This document shows, one piece after another, positions 44,195 through 52,368 of a stretch of 64,000 nucleotides of DNA. How positions within the stretch are numbered: position 1 is the stretch's first letter; each line of letters begins with the position of its first letter. The stretch is taken from NCBI RefSeq assembly GCF_030499575.1, contig NZ_JASTLC010000001.1, positions 2,752,001 to 2,816,000 of the forward strand, read 5' to 3'. This DNA is from Streptomyces sp. DG2A-72 (GTDB taxonomy: Bacteria; Actinomycetota; Actinomycetes; Streptomycetales; Streptomycetaceae). The notes beneath the pieces are model-generated. The model saw nothing but the letters and a program-made list of their open reading frames with translations. It did no database searches and was not told where the DNA came from. The position numbers and the translations under genes were made by a program.

Positions 44195-44253
44195 GGGGTC
44201 GGCTCCTGTCGGGGGGACACTGCGGATTGCGGCCTCCAGTGTCCCCCATCCCC

Positions 44254-44970
44254 TCATACGTCCGTGATGCGGAGCCCCGCGTGTGCCTTGTAGCGGCGGT
44301 TCACGGAGATCAGGTTCGCCACCAGCGACTCGACCTGGTGGGCGTTGCGCAGCCGCCCCGCGAAGATCCCGCGCATGCCGGGGATACGGCCGGCCAGCGC
44401 CTGCACGATCTCGACATCGGCGCGCTCCTCCCCCAGCACCATCACATCGGTGTCGATCTCCTCGACCTCCGGGTCCTCCAGCAGCACCGCCGACAGATGA
44501 TGGAAGGCGGCGGTCACCCGGGAGTCCGGCAGCAGCGCGGCGGCCTGCTCGGCGGCGCTGCCCTCCTCCGGCTTCAGGGCGTACGCGCCCTTCTTGTCGA
44601 AGCCGAGCGGGTTGACGCAGTCGACGACAAGCTTGCCGGACAGCTCGGCACGCAGGGATTCGAGCGTCTTGCCGTGCCCCTCCCACGGCACGGCGACGAT
44701 CACGATGTCGCTGCGTCGCGCGCACTCGGCGTTGTCGGCGCCCTCGACGCCGTACCCCAGCTCCTCGGCGGCGGACTGCGCGCGCTCGGCGGCCCGCGAG
44801 CCGATGATCACCTTCTGGCCGGCCCGGGCGAGCCGGTAGGCGAGGCCCTTGCCCTGCGGCCCGGTCCCGCCGAGCACGCCGACGACGAGACCGGAGACGT
44901 CGGGCAGGTCCCAAGGGTCCTTGGCGGGGGCCTTCGCGGGCTTCTGTGCAGCACTGTCGGTAGAGGTCAT
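44254..44970 (-). CDS. npdG: NADPH:F420 oxidoreductase
   Basis: Transfers hydride between NADPH and coenzyme F420, supplying reduced F420 for actinobacterial reductases. 238 aa. The Rossmann motif VVGVLGGTGPQGKGLAYRLA is at about residues 28-47, followed by IIGSRAAERAQ (NADP phosphate contacts), VIVAVPWEGHG and VVDCVNPLGFDKKG. The N-terminal 27 residues are an Ala/Lys-rich extension. F420-type enzymes in the window (PPOX-fold and 19910-20533) could be users, but that is only a possibility. Confidence 0.9.
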   Translation of the reverse strand: MTSTDSAAQKPAKAPAKDPWDLPDVSGLVVGVLGGTGPQGKGLAYRLARAGQKVIIGSRAAERAQSAAEELGYGVEGADNAECARRSDIVIVAVPWEGHGKTLESLRAELSGKLVVDCVNPLGFDKKGAYALKPEEGSAAEQAAALLPDSRVTAAFHHLSAVLLEDPEVEEIDTDVMVLGEERADVEIVQALAGRIPGMRGIFAGRLRNAHQVESLVANLISVNRRYKAHAGLRITDV

Positions 44971-45103
44971 GGGCCTGACTTTACTGAGGCTCGCCTCACG
45001 TCGGCAGCGCCGGGCACCCCTGGCCCACCTGCTCTTCTGCTGAGGGTCCGGGGGTTATCCCCCGGGATAGTGCAGCACGTCTGCCCCCGCGGCCGTCACC
45101 GGG

Positions 45104-46171
45104 TCAGGTGAGCTGCGTCACGGGGATGCGCCGGAAGCTGATCGTCTCGTACGGGCCGAAGTCGCCCGTCTCGTAAAGCAGTCCGACGGTGGACGCGTCG
45201 ACGCGGACCAGGTCGGAGTACCCGGCCGGGAGGCCGTCGACGGTGAACGCCGGCCGCCAGGTGGTGCCGCCGTCGGTGGAGGCGCGCAGGGTCATCAGGG
45301 CGCGGCCGTGGGCGGGGCCGGAGTACAGGAGCAGGTCGGGGTCGCGGAGCTGGAGGACGGCGGCCTGGCAGACGGGGGAGGTCAGTCCGGCCTGGGGGCG
45401 GAACGGCTTCACCAGGGTCCGGCCGCCGTCCTCGGAGTGGGCGTCGGCGCGGTTGCCGGGCGAGCGGGAGTCGGTGCGGGTGTTGAAGTAGACGCGGCCG
45501 TCGGGGAGTTCGGCGGCGGTGGTCTCGTTGGCGTTGAGGTAGTCGGTCGGGCTGTCGTCGACGTAGCCGAGGTACCAGGTCTCGCCGTGGTCGTCGCTGA
45601 GCAGGCAGTGGCCGCCGTTGTACTGGGGCTCGTTGCCGACGTCCGAGCCGGTGGGCGGCACGGTGTGGTTGGCGGGGACGACGACCCGGCCGGTGCCCAG
45701 CTGAAGGGCGTGGCCGGGCCCGGTGGCGTACCAGCGCCAGCCCGACTCCTTGACCTGGCCGGTGATCTCCCGGGCCGCCGACCACGTCACCCCGTCATCA
45801 TCGCTGTGCTGCACCCACACCCGGCGCCCGTCCTCGTCCTTGACCTCGCCGCGCAGGATCGCGCTCTCGGCCGCCTCGGCGGCGGAACGGCACTGGACGA
45901 GCAGGACACGGCCGGTGTCGAGGACGACGGGGGCGGGGTTGCCCGCGAGGTCGCTGCCGTTGCGGGCGGCGACCTGCAACGCCCCCCAGGTGCGGCCGCC
46001 GTCCGTCGACCGCTTCAGCACGATGTCGATGTGCCCGTAGTCGCTCGCGGAGTCGACACGGCCCTCGCAGAAGGCGAGCAGCGTTCCGGAGGCGGTGGCG
46101 ACGACCGCCGGGATCCGGTAGCTGGCGTAGCCGTCGTCGCCCGCGCGGAACGGGACGCTGGTCTCTGACAT
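45104..46171 (-). CDS. Sialidase-family (GH33-like) exo-alpha-sialidase, cytoplasmic
   Basis: 355 aa six-bladed beta-propeller. The arginine-containing SYRIPAVV lies near the N-terminus, and five Asp-box repeats follow (STDGGRTWG, SDDDGVTWS, SDDHGETWY, SEDGGRTLV, STDGGTTWR). No signal peptide is seen, so it may act on imported glycans or be exported without one. GAGGAG precedes the ATG at 46171; another ATG at 46186 lacks a site. Whether it cleaves sialic acid or another sugar acid is not certain. Confidence 0.85.
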   Translation of the reverse strand: MSETSVPFRAGDDGYASYRIPAVVATASGTLLAFCEGRVDSASDYGHIDIVLKRSTDGGRTWGALQVAARNGSDLAGNPAPVVLDTGRVLLVQCRSAAEAAESAILRGEVKDEDGRRVWVQHSDDDGVTWSAAREITGQVKESGWRWYATGPGHALQLGTGRVVVPANHTVPPTGSDVGNEPQYNGGHCLLSDDHGETWYLGYVDDSPTDYLNANETTAAELPDGRVYFNTRTDSRSPGNRADAHSEDGGRTLVKPFRPQAGLTSPVCQAAVLQLRDPDLLLYSGPAHGRALMTLRASTDGGTTWRPAFTVDGLPAGYSDLVRVDASTVGLLYETGDFGPYETISFRRIPVTQLT

Positions 46172-46282
46172 CGGCGTACTCCTCATGACGTGTTCGGCGG
46201 CGATCCGGCCCTGTGCCCATCATGGGCGAATTCGTGGTGAACTCCACATCACAAGTGGCGCCTTGCGGCAGGATGCCTTCGC

Positions 46283-46888
46283 ATGGATGCCGTACGGGTC
46301 GCGCTGCTGCGCGAAGTGCTCGCCGGGACCGAGTGGTTGGGCGCCACGCGACGCTTCGCGGGGGTGCTGCGCGGTTCGGTCGTGTCGCACGGCGGGGGCC
46401 TGCTGCTGGTCGGCACACCGGAGTACGAGCCCTGGCATCTCGCCGCCCATCTCGTCGACGAGGCCGCGTGGTCGGGCACGCCGGAGCTGTCGCCGACTCT
46501 CGTACGACATGACGCGCGCCCCTCGGATCCGGCGCACCTGGCCGTGGGTCTGGGCCGGCTCGCGGCGGCCCGGCGAGGAGAGACGCTGCTGGTGGTCTCA
46601 CCGGCGGGTTCCTGCACTCCCGCCACCCTTGAGCGGGTGCACGACGCACGGCGGGCCGGGGCGACGGTGCTGGCGCTCGGCGCCGACGAGGGCGAGTTGG
46701 CGGCGATGGCGCACGAAAGGCTGGCGGTGTCCGAGTCGGCCGAACTGGACCTGGACACCGTGCAGCACCTGGTCAGTGCCGCCGCCGGGGAGAGTTCGCT
46801 CCCGGTCTCCAGGGGACGGCGGAGGCTTCGGGACCGGCTGTCGCGGCTGGCGGACGAGCTGACCGCACCACCCCCCACCCCCTGGTAA
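46283..46888 (+). CDS. Conserved hypothetical protein, SIS/Rossmann-like
   Basis: 201 aa. The sequence alternates strands and helices: VVSHGGGLLLVGTPEYEPWH, ETLLVVSPAGSCTPATLE, AGATVLALGAD. This pattern resembles sugar-isomerase or Rossmann folds, but no catalytic motif is recognised. The C-terminus is basic and helical. It is divergent from the sialidase and just upstream of the MFS gene in the same direction. Confidence 0.6.
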   Translation: MDAVRVALLREVLAGTEWLGATRRFAGVLRGSVVSHGGGLLLVGTPEYEPWHLAAHLVDEAAWSGTPELSPTLVRHDARPSDPAHLAVGLGRLAAARRGETLLVVSPAGSCTPATLERVHDARRAGATVLALGADEGELAAMAHERLAVSESAELDLDTVQHLVSAAAGESSLPVSRGRRRLRDRLSRLADELTAPPPTPW

Positions 46889-46930
46889 TTCGGTTGCCCC
46901 ATCTCCAGGCGTCCTCAACCATGAGCCTCC

Positions 46931-48229
46931 GTGACCGACGACGCCCCCGACCCCCCTTCCGGCCTCCACGCCCTGTTACCCGACCTCGCACCCTGGCGGG
47001 CCTCCCGTGACTTCCGGCGGCTGTGGTTCTCGGGGCTGATCTCGAACTTCGGGAGCTTCCTCACCTTCGTCGCGCTGCCGGTGCAGCTGAAGGAGCTGAC
47101 CGGATCGGCAGCGGCGGTGGGCGCGATCGGGGCCGTGGAACTCGTGCCGCTGCTGGTCTTCGGACTGTACGGCGGGGCGCTCGCGGACGCCTTGGACAAA
47201 CGCAAGCTGATCATCTGGACCGAGGCCGGCCAGGGCCTGCTCAGCACGGCCCTGCTGGTCAACGCACTCCTCCCGCACCCCGCCATCTGGCCCCTGTACG
47301 TCGTCGCCGCCCTGTCCTCCGCCCTGATCTCGGTGCAGCGGCCCGCGCTCGACTCCCTCTGGCCCCGGATCGTGGCCCACGAGCACATGCCGGCGGCGGC
47401 CTCGCTGAACGCCTTCCGCTGGACGCTCGGCGGGGTCGCGGGCCCGGCCCTGGCGGGCGTGGTCGTCGCGTACGCGGGCGTGGGCTGGGCGTACGGCGCC
47501 GACCTCGCCACGTTCGCCGTCTCCGTCGTACTGATCCTCCGCATCGCCTCCTCCCCCGCGTCCCACGAGGCGTCGAAGCCGTCGCTGAAGGCCATCGCGG
47601 AGGGCGCCCGGTATGCGTGGAGCCGCAAGGAGCTGCTCGGCACCTATGCCGTCGATCTCGCCGCGATGTTCCTGGCGATGCCGCTGGCCGTCCTGCCGTT
47701 CCTCGCGGACGAGTTGGACGCCGAGTGGGCGCTGGGCCTGATGTACGCGTCGGTCCCGCTCGGCGCGATGCTGGTGAGCCTGACCAGCGGCTGGACGTCA
47801 CGGGTCCATCGCCACGGCCGGATGGTGGTGCTGTCGGCGGCCCTCTGGGGCCTGGCGATCGCGGCCGCCGGAGTCGTCGGCGACGTATGGCTGGTGCTGC
47901 TGTTCCTGACCGTGGCGGGCGGCTGCGACATGGTCAGCGGGATCTTCCGCGCGGCCATGTGGAACCAGACGATCCCGGACGAACTGCGCGGCCGGCTCGC
48001 CGGGATCGAGCTGCTGTCGTACTCCGTCGGCCCGACCGTCGGCCAGGTCCGCTCGGGCGGCTTCGCCGCGCTGTGGGGCGTACGGGCGTCGGTCTGGTCG
48101 GGCGGCCTGCTGTGCGCGGGCGCGGTAGGGCTCCTGGCGCTCTGCCTGCCGAAGCTGATGACGTACGACGAACGCACCAACGAGCACGCGGTACGGCAGC
48201 GCGGGGTGGCTGCGCCGGCTAAGAGGTGA
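46931..48229 (+). CDS. MFS transporter (enterobactin-exporter EntS-like)
   Basis: 432 aa, 12 membrane segments. The N-terminal part (FRRLWFSGLISNFGSFLTFV, and GAIGAVELVPLLVFGLYGGA) and motif A ALADALDKRKLIIW resemble the EntS/MefA-like exporter group. It starts at a GTG with a weak ribosome site, 42 bp after the hypothetical gene, so the two may be coupled. Substrate unknown; siderophore or drug export is possible but not shown. Confidence 0.82.
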   Translation: MTDDAPDPPSGLHALLPDLAPWRASRDFRRLWFSGLISNFGSFLTFVALPVQLKELTGSAAAVGAIGAVELVPLLVFGLYGGALADALDKRKLIIWTEAGQGLLSTALLVNALLPHPAIWPLYVVAALSSALISVQRPALDSLWPRIVAHEHMPAAASLNAFRWTLGGVAGPALAGVVVAYAGVGWAYGADLATFAVSVVLILRIASSPASHEASKPSLKAIAEGARYAWSRKELLGTYAVDLAAMFLAMPLAVLPFLADELDAEWALGLMYASVPLGAMLVSLTSGWTSRVHRHGRMVVLSAALWGLAIAAAGVVGDVWLVLLFLTVAGGCDMVSGIFRAAMWNQTIPDELRGRLAGIELLSYSVGPTVGQVRSGGFAALWGVRASVWSGGLLCAGAVGLLALCLPKLMTYDERTNEHAVRQRGVAAPAKR

Positions 48230-48260
48230 TGCCCGTCGTTCGACTGCGGCGCCGTCGTGG

Positions 48261-48297
48261 CTGGTCGCGCAGTTCCCCGCGCCCCTTTGGGGCGCTT
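48261..48297 (-). repeat. Dispersed intergenic repeat, copy B
   Basis: Inverted copy of the element at 9034-9070, sharing GGGGCGCGGGGAACTGCGCG (minus strand). It lies between two convergent genes and can form a hairpin. Confidence 0.7.
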
Positions 48298-48527
48298 CAG
48301 TCGTCGTCGGTCTTGCCTGCCGGGGCGTCGTGCCACCTGGGGTCGTTCTCCCACTCCAGGTTGCGCTCGCGGGCGGTCGCCATGGCGTGCTCGGCCTCCG
48401 CGCGGTTGGCATACGGTCCGAAGCGGTCCTTGGCGGGGCACTCCGGCCCCTCCTCCACCTTCTTGTGCTCCAGGCAGTAGTACCACTCGCCCGGCTTTCC
48501 GACGGTGCGCTTCTTGAACAGGGCCAT
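48297..48527 (-). CDS. Small conserved hypothetical protein
   Basis: 76 aa, hydrophilic. It begins [20 protein letters not shown] and continues with [19 protein letters not shown] and an Ala/Glu-rich helix. Two Cys residues near residues 18 and 29 could bind metal. An AAAGGAG site precedes the ATG. Divergent from map. The function is unknown; the residue pattern resembles conserved actinobacterial small proteins. Confidence 0.65.
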   Translation of the reverse strand: MALFKKRTVGKPGEWYYCLEHKKVEEGPECPAKDRFGPYANRAEAEHAMATARERNLEWENDPRWHDAPAGKTDDD

Positions 48528-48585
48528 GACCGGCTCCTTTCACCACAGACATGTTCCCCCATGCCCGCCGTCTAGACTCGCTGGC

Positions 48586-49443
48586 ATGTCTGGCCAGTCG
48601 CTGCTCGTACCAGGGGAGCTGTCTCCCACCCGTCCCGTGCCCGGAAACATCCGTCGCCCCGAGTATGTCGGCAAGCCCGCGCCGACGCCGTACACCGGCC
48701 CGGAGGTGCAGACGCCCGAGATGATCGAGGCGATGCGCGTCGCCGGCCGGATCGCCGCGCGGGCGATGGCTGAGGCGGCCAAGCTGATCGCCCCCGGGGC
48801 GACCACGGACGAGCTGGACAAGGCGGCGCACGACTACATGTGCGACCACGGCGCCTACCCGTCGACGCTCGGCTACCGCGGTTTCCCCAAGTCCCTCTGC
48901 ACCTCGCTCAACGAGGTCATCTGCCACGGCATCCCCGACTCCACCGTCCTGCGCGACGGCGACATCATCAACCTCGACGTGACGGCGTACATCGGCGGCG
49001 TGCACGGCGACAACAACGCCACGTACCTGGTCGGCGAGGTCGACGAGGAGAGCCGCCTGCTGGTGGAGCGCACGCGCGAGTCCCTGAACCGCGCGATCAA
49101 GGCGGTCAAGCCGGGCCGCCAGATCAACGTCATCGGCCGCGTGATCGAGTCGTACGCGAAACGCTTCGGCTACGGAGTCGTCCGGGACTTCACGGGCCAC
49201 GGCATCAACTCGTCCTTCCACTCGGGCCTGATCATCCCGCACTACGACAGCCCGCACGCCACCACGATCATGCAGCCCGGCATGACCTTCACGATCGAGC
49301 CGATGCTGACGCTCGGCACACACGAGTACGACATGTGGGACGACGGCTGGACGGTCGTCACGAAGGACCGCAGGCGGACGGCTCAGTTCGAGCACACGCT
49401 GGTGGTGACGGAGACGGGGGCGGAGATCCTGACGCTGCCGTAG
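48586..49443 (+). CDS. map: Type I methionine aminopeptidase
   Basis: Removes the initiator methionine from new proteins. 285 aa with a Streptomyces-type N-terminal extension of about 45 residues. The five metal ligands are visible in order: Asp in [12 protein letters not shown], Asp in [11 protein letters not shown], His in [11 protein letters not shown], Glu in [10 protein letters not shown] and the final Glu in [17 protein letters not shown] lies 7 nt before the ATG, so translation may be leaderless. A clear terminator follows. Confidence 0.95.
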   Translation: MSGQSLLVPGELSPTRPVPGNIRRPEYVGKPAPTPYTGPEVQTPEMIEAMRVAGRIAARAMAEAAKLIAPGATTDELDKAAHDYMCDHGAYPSTLGYRGFPKSLCTSLNEVICHGIPDSTVLRDGDIINLDVTAYIGGVHGDNNATYLVGEVDEESRLLVERTRESLNRAIKAVKPGRQINVIGRVIESYAKRFGYGVVRDFTGHGINSSFHSGLIIPHYDSPHATTIMQPGMTFTIEPMLTLGTHEYDMWDDGWTVVTKDRRRTAQFEHTLVVTETGAEILTLP

Positions 49444-49460
49444 CGCCTCACCGCCCTCGC

Positions 49461-49490
49461 AAGCCCGCCCTCTTTTGGAGGGCGGGCTTT
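49461..49490 (+). terminator. Rho-independent terminator after map
   Basis: AAGCCCGCCCTC pairs with GAGGGCGGGCTT around a short T-rich loop, followed by TT. It begins 17 bp after the stop. Confidence 0.85.
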
Positions 49491-49573
49491 CCTGTGCGTG
49501 CCCGACCGGAGCTGCGGGTACTCTTTTACCGACAGGACGTCGGCAAGTTTCCCGACAAGGGGTCGGGAAGTGG

Positions 49574-49601
49574 TTGACTTAGGTAAGCCTAACCATAGAA
49601 A
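49574..49601 (+). promoter_or_regulatory. Heme oxygenase promoter with iron box
   Basis: A -35 TTGACT (49574) and a -10-like TAGAAA (49596) flank TTAGGTAAGCCTAACC (49579-49594), close to the DmdR/IdeR iron-box consensus. Repression when iron is plentiful is expected. Confidence 0.8.
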
Positions 49602-49611
49602 ATCAGGGCTC

Positions 49612-50259
49612 ATGGACTCCTTCTCGACCCTCATCCGCACCGCGTCCCACGAGCAGCACGTGGAGGCGGAGACCTCGACGTTCATGAGCGACCTGCTCGG
49701 CGGCAAGCTCGGCGTCGAAGCGTACGCGCGCTACACCGAGCAACTGTGGTTCGTGTACGAGGCACTGGAGACCGGTACCGAGCGGCTGGCGTCGGACCCG
49801 GTGGCCGGCCCCTTCATCCAGCCCGAACTCCTCCGGCTCCCCGCGCTGCGGCGGGACCTGGAGCACCTGCGCGGCCCCGACTGGCGCGCGACCCTCACCG
49901 CACTCCCGGCCACACAGGCCTACGCGAACCGCATCGCCGAATGCGCCGACACCTGGCCGGCGGGCTACATCGCCCACCACTACACCCGGTACCTCGGCGA
50001 CCTCTCCGGCGGCCAGATCATCCGCGACAAGGCGGAACGGACCTGGGGCTTCGCGAAGAAGGGCGACGGCGTCCGCTTCTACGTGTTCGAGGAGATCGCC
50101 AACCCGGCGGCGTTCAAACGGGGTTACCGGGAGCTGCTGGACGGGGTCCACGCGGACGACCTGGAGCAGCAGCGAATCGTAGCGGAGTGCAAGAGGGCAT
50201 TCGCGCTCAACACGGCGGTGTTCCGGGCACTGGGCGAGGAGTTCCCGCTGAGCGCATAG
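49612..50259 (+). CDS. Biliverdin-producing heme oxygenase
   Basis: Opens heme to biliverdin, CO and iron, so releasing iron from heme. 215 aa, similar to HmuO. The proximal heme ligand is His16 in HEQHVEAETSTFM; the distal-helix motif DLSGGQIIRDKA lies near residue 130. The iron box in its promoter links it to iron starvation. The heme importer that would feed it begins at about 50990 and is decayed. The alternative start at 49498 is rejected because it would run through the promoter. Confidence 0.92.
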   Translation: MDSFSTLIRTASHEQHVEAETSTFMSDLLGGKLGVEAYARYTEQLWFVYEALETGTERLASDPVAGPFIQPELLRLPALRRDLEHLRGPDWRATLTALPATQAYANRIAECADTWPAGYIAHHYTRYLGDLSGGQIIRDKAERTWGFAKKGDGVRFYVFEEIANPAAFKRGYRELLDGVHADDLEQQRIVAECKRAFALNTAVFRALGEEFPLSA

Positions 50260-50283
50260 CACTCAGTGCTCGGTACCCAGTGC

Positions 50284-50928
50284 TCAGCGCTCCAGGAACA
50301 CGCGCCCTCCGACCTCCACCCAGCCGCCCGGCTGCGGAGCGGTGAGCATCTGAGATCCCGCCCCCTGCGCGATGTTGAGGGCCCTGCCCAACTGATCCGT
50401 GAGAAGCATGGCCGCCGCCCCGGTCGCCTCGTCCTCCTCGACACCGTCACCGCGACCGGGAAAGCCACGGGCCCGGATCCGCCCAGCGGCCTCGTCCTCC
50501 CAGGCCCAGGCGTAGATCCACTCCCCCGGCGGCGGCACGGGCAGGGCGTCGACCTCGGCGGCCGTGGCGTACCGGCGCAGGGTGCGCGGCGGAACCCACT
50601 CCGCCCGCGCCTCGATCCAGCTGAACTCCCCGTCCAGGCGGGCACCCACGACACCGGCAGGCGTGACCAGCTCCGGAACATCGAGAAGCCAGGCCGTACC
50701 GACGCAGGGATGCCCGGCGAAGGGCAGCCGTGTGCTGGGCGTATAGATGTCGATGATCCCCCGCTCGGGATCATCCACGAACACGGTCTCACTGAACCCG
50801 AGCTTCGCCGCGAACGCCTGCCGCTCCTCCCGCTCCGGCATCAGCGAGCCGTCGCGAACGACGCCGAGTTCGTTGCCGTATCCGCCCGCGGCACCGCAGA
50901 AGACACGCAGCACGTCGTAATCAGTCAC
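50284..50928 (-). CDS. PhzF-family isomerase/epimerase-like protein
   Basis: 214 aa, shorter than most PhzF proteins (about 260-300). The N-terminal LRVFCGAAGGYGNELGVV and the catalytic Glu47 in GFSETVFVDD are present; the second half has TRLPFAGHPCVGTAWLL and EEDEATGAAAMLL, both PhzF-typical. The substrate is unknown. It converges on the heme oxygenase gene, with 24 bp between the stops, and is divergent from the decayed heme transporter. Confidence 0.82.
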   Translation of the reverse strand: MTDYDVLRVFCGAAGGYGNELGVVRDGSLMPEREERQAFAAKLGFSETVFVDDPERGIIDIYTPSTRLPFAGHPCVGTAWLLDVPELVTPAGVVGARLDGEFSWIEARAEWVPPRTLRRYATAAEVDALPVPPPGEWIYAWAWEDEAAGRIRARGFPGRGDGVEEDEATGAAAMLLTDQLGRALNIAQGAGSQMLTAPQPGGWVEVGGRVFLER

Positions 50929-50960
50929 GGAGGCATTGAAGCAGCACGCCGATGGCGGGC

Positions 50961-50979
50961 GAAGGTAAGGCTAACCCAA
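50961..50979 (+). promoter_or_regulatory. Iron box upstream of the decayed heme importer
   Basis: GAAGGTAAGGCTAACCCAA matches 14 of 19 positions of the iron-box consensus. It probably belonged to a heme-binding protein gene that is now deleted. Confidence 0.65.
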
Positions 50980-50984
50980 GCTTT

Positions 50985-51460
50985 GGCGCACCACCGGCTG
51001 GCTGCTGACCGTCGGCATGGTCGTCGGCCTTCTCGCCCTGGTCCCGGTCGGCGCGGTGGCCTCGATCGCGCTCGGGCGGCCGTACGGAGGTCGTGACGCT
51101 GATCCTCACGGGGATCGCCGTGAACGCGTTCTGCGGGGCGCTCGTCGGGCTGTTCATCTTTCTCGCCGACACCGCGGCGGTGAACCAGATCACCTTCTGG
51201 CAGCTGGGTTCCCTCTCCCAGGCGACCTGGCCGAAGGTGCTCGCGGTGCTGCCGTGTGCGGCGATCGGTCCGCTGCTGGCGCCGGTGTATTCGCGATCGG
51301 CTTTGTCGGTCCGGTCGTACCGCATCTGTTGCGGATGGTCTCCGGCCCAGGGCACCGGTTCCTCATTCCGGGAGTGCGCTGGGCGGGGCGGTGGTGTGCG
51401 CTTCTTGGCAGTCCGTTCTTTTTCTGCCTGTTGCGGAGGACTCGGCGTAGGCAAAGGGAG
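50985..51460 (+). pseudogene. FecCD-type (heme/siderophore) ABC permease, broken by deletions and frameshifts
   Basis: Three fragments in different frames align in order with a FecCD permease. First is a membrane helix (WLLTVGMVVGLLALVPVGAV). Then, from 51075, EVVTLILTGIAVNAFCGALV, IFLADTAAVNQITFWQLGSL. Third, from about 51285, FAIGFVGPVVPHLLRMVSGP and GHRFLIPG, the C-terminal core. The intervening segments that family members have are missing, so two internal deletions are likely. No substrate-binding protein gene precedes it. The gene cannot make a working channel. Confidence 0.82.
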
Positions 51461-51480
51461 GTGGACCTAAGGAGGGTTGT

Positions 51481-52179
51481 GTGTCGTCTGCGGGTGTGTG
51501 GGGGCTTGTCGCGCAGTTCCCCGCGCCCCTTAGGTTCTTCAGTTCCCCAGCCCTCCACGTCCGGCTCGGTTCCCGCGTCGTCCTCCACGGAGTGTCCGTC
51601 ACCGCCCGTGCCGCTGAAGTCCTTGCCCTCGTCGGGCCCAACGGGGCGGGAAAGTCCACCCTGTTGGGCGCCCTCGCCGCCGATCTTCCGGCCGCGGAGG
51701 GGGTCGTACGGATTCTCGGTCGTCCGGCGTCGGAGTGGTCCGCGCCCGAACTGGCCCTGCGTCGGGCCGTGTTGCCGCAGGCGGCGGCGCTGTCGTTCCC
51801 GTTCACGGTCGAAGGGGTCGTCCGCATGGGCCGCGCACCCTGGGCCGCAACCGCGATCGAGGACGACGACACAGCCGTGGCCGAGGAGATGGCCCGAGCC
51901 GAAGTGACCGCATTCGCCACCCGCCCGTTCTCCGCGCTCAGCGGTGGCGAGCGGGCGCGGGCCGGGGACGCCGTGGTGGTCGTGCTGCACGATCTGGGGC
52001 TTGCGGCGGCCTATGCGCACCGGGTGGCGATTCTGCGTGCCGGGGAGGTGGTGGCGGACGGGCCGCCCGGGGAGGTGTTCTCGGACCGCCTGCTCTCGGA
52101 GGTGTACGACCAGGAGGTTGAGGCGCTACCGCATCCCCGGACGGGCGCGGTCCTGGTGACCCCAAGGCGCGACCTTTGA
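51481..52179 (+). pseudogene. hmuV: HmuV-like ABC ATPase lacking Walker B
   Basis: The frame is open for 232 codons. The Walker A (ALVGPNGAGKSTLLGALAA), Q-loop-side LPQAAALSFPFTV and the signature ALSGGERAR are present. Directly after the signature comes ARAGDAVVVVLHDLGLAAA, the H-loop region. The roughly 30-residue segment with Walker B (LLLDEPTAALD in relatives) has been deleted, apparently between two GERARAG-like repeats. Without Walker B it cannot hydrolyse ATP normally. The first 25 residues read through a dispersed repeat and are not native; the start codon is uncertain. Confidence 0.85.
51503..51540 (-). repeat. Dispersed intergenic repeat, copy C
   Basis: Inverted copy of the element at 9034-9070, retaining GGGGCGCGGGGAACTGCGCG on the minus strand. 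It lies between the two decayed heme-transport genes and reads into the HmuV open frame. Confidence 0.7.
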
Positions 52180-52301
52180 CGCTTCCTTGACCCTTCCGTG
52201 GGGTCTGTTTTGAGCCAGCGTGATCGGCTCGTGCTCATACACCGTCCATGAGAGCTGAATCACGGTACGGCGGGGTATCGCGCAGGTAAGGCTCGACTAA
52301 G

Positions 52302-52317
52302 TTAGGCGAGCCTAGCC
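52302..52317 (+). promoter_or_regulatory. Iron box before efeO
   Basis: TTAGGCGAGCCTAGCC, a close iron-box match, lies 52 bp upstream of the efeO start. The 189-bp region from 52180 holds no gene and is the promoter of the efe operon. Confidence 0.75.
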
Positions 52318-52368
52318 GAAGCTACGTGTCCCCTGTCAGCGATTTCTCGCCACCCTCATGGAGCCTGT

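Noticed and set aside
51481..52179. Intact heme ABC ATPase
   Set aside because: The frame is open but Walker B is absent, so it is listed as a pseudogene.
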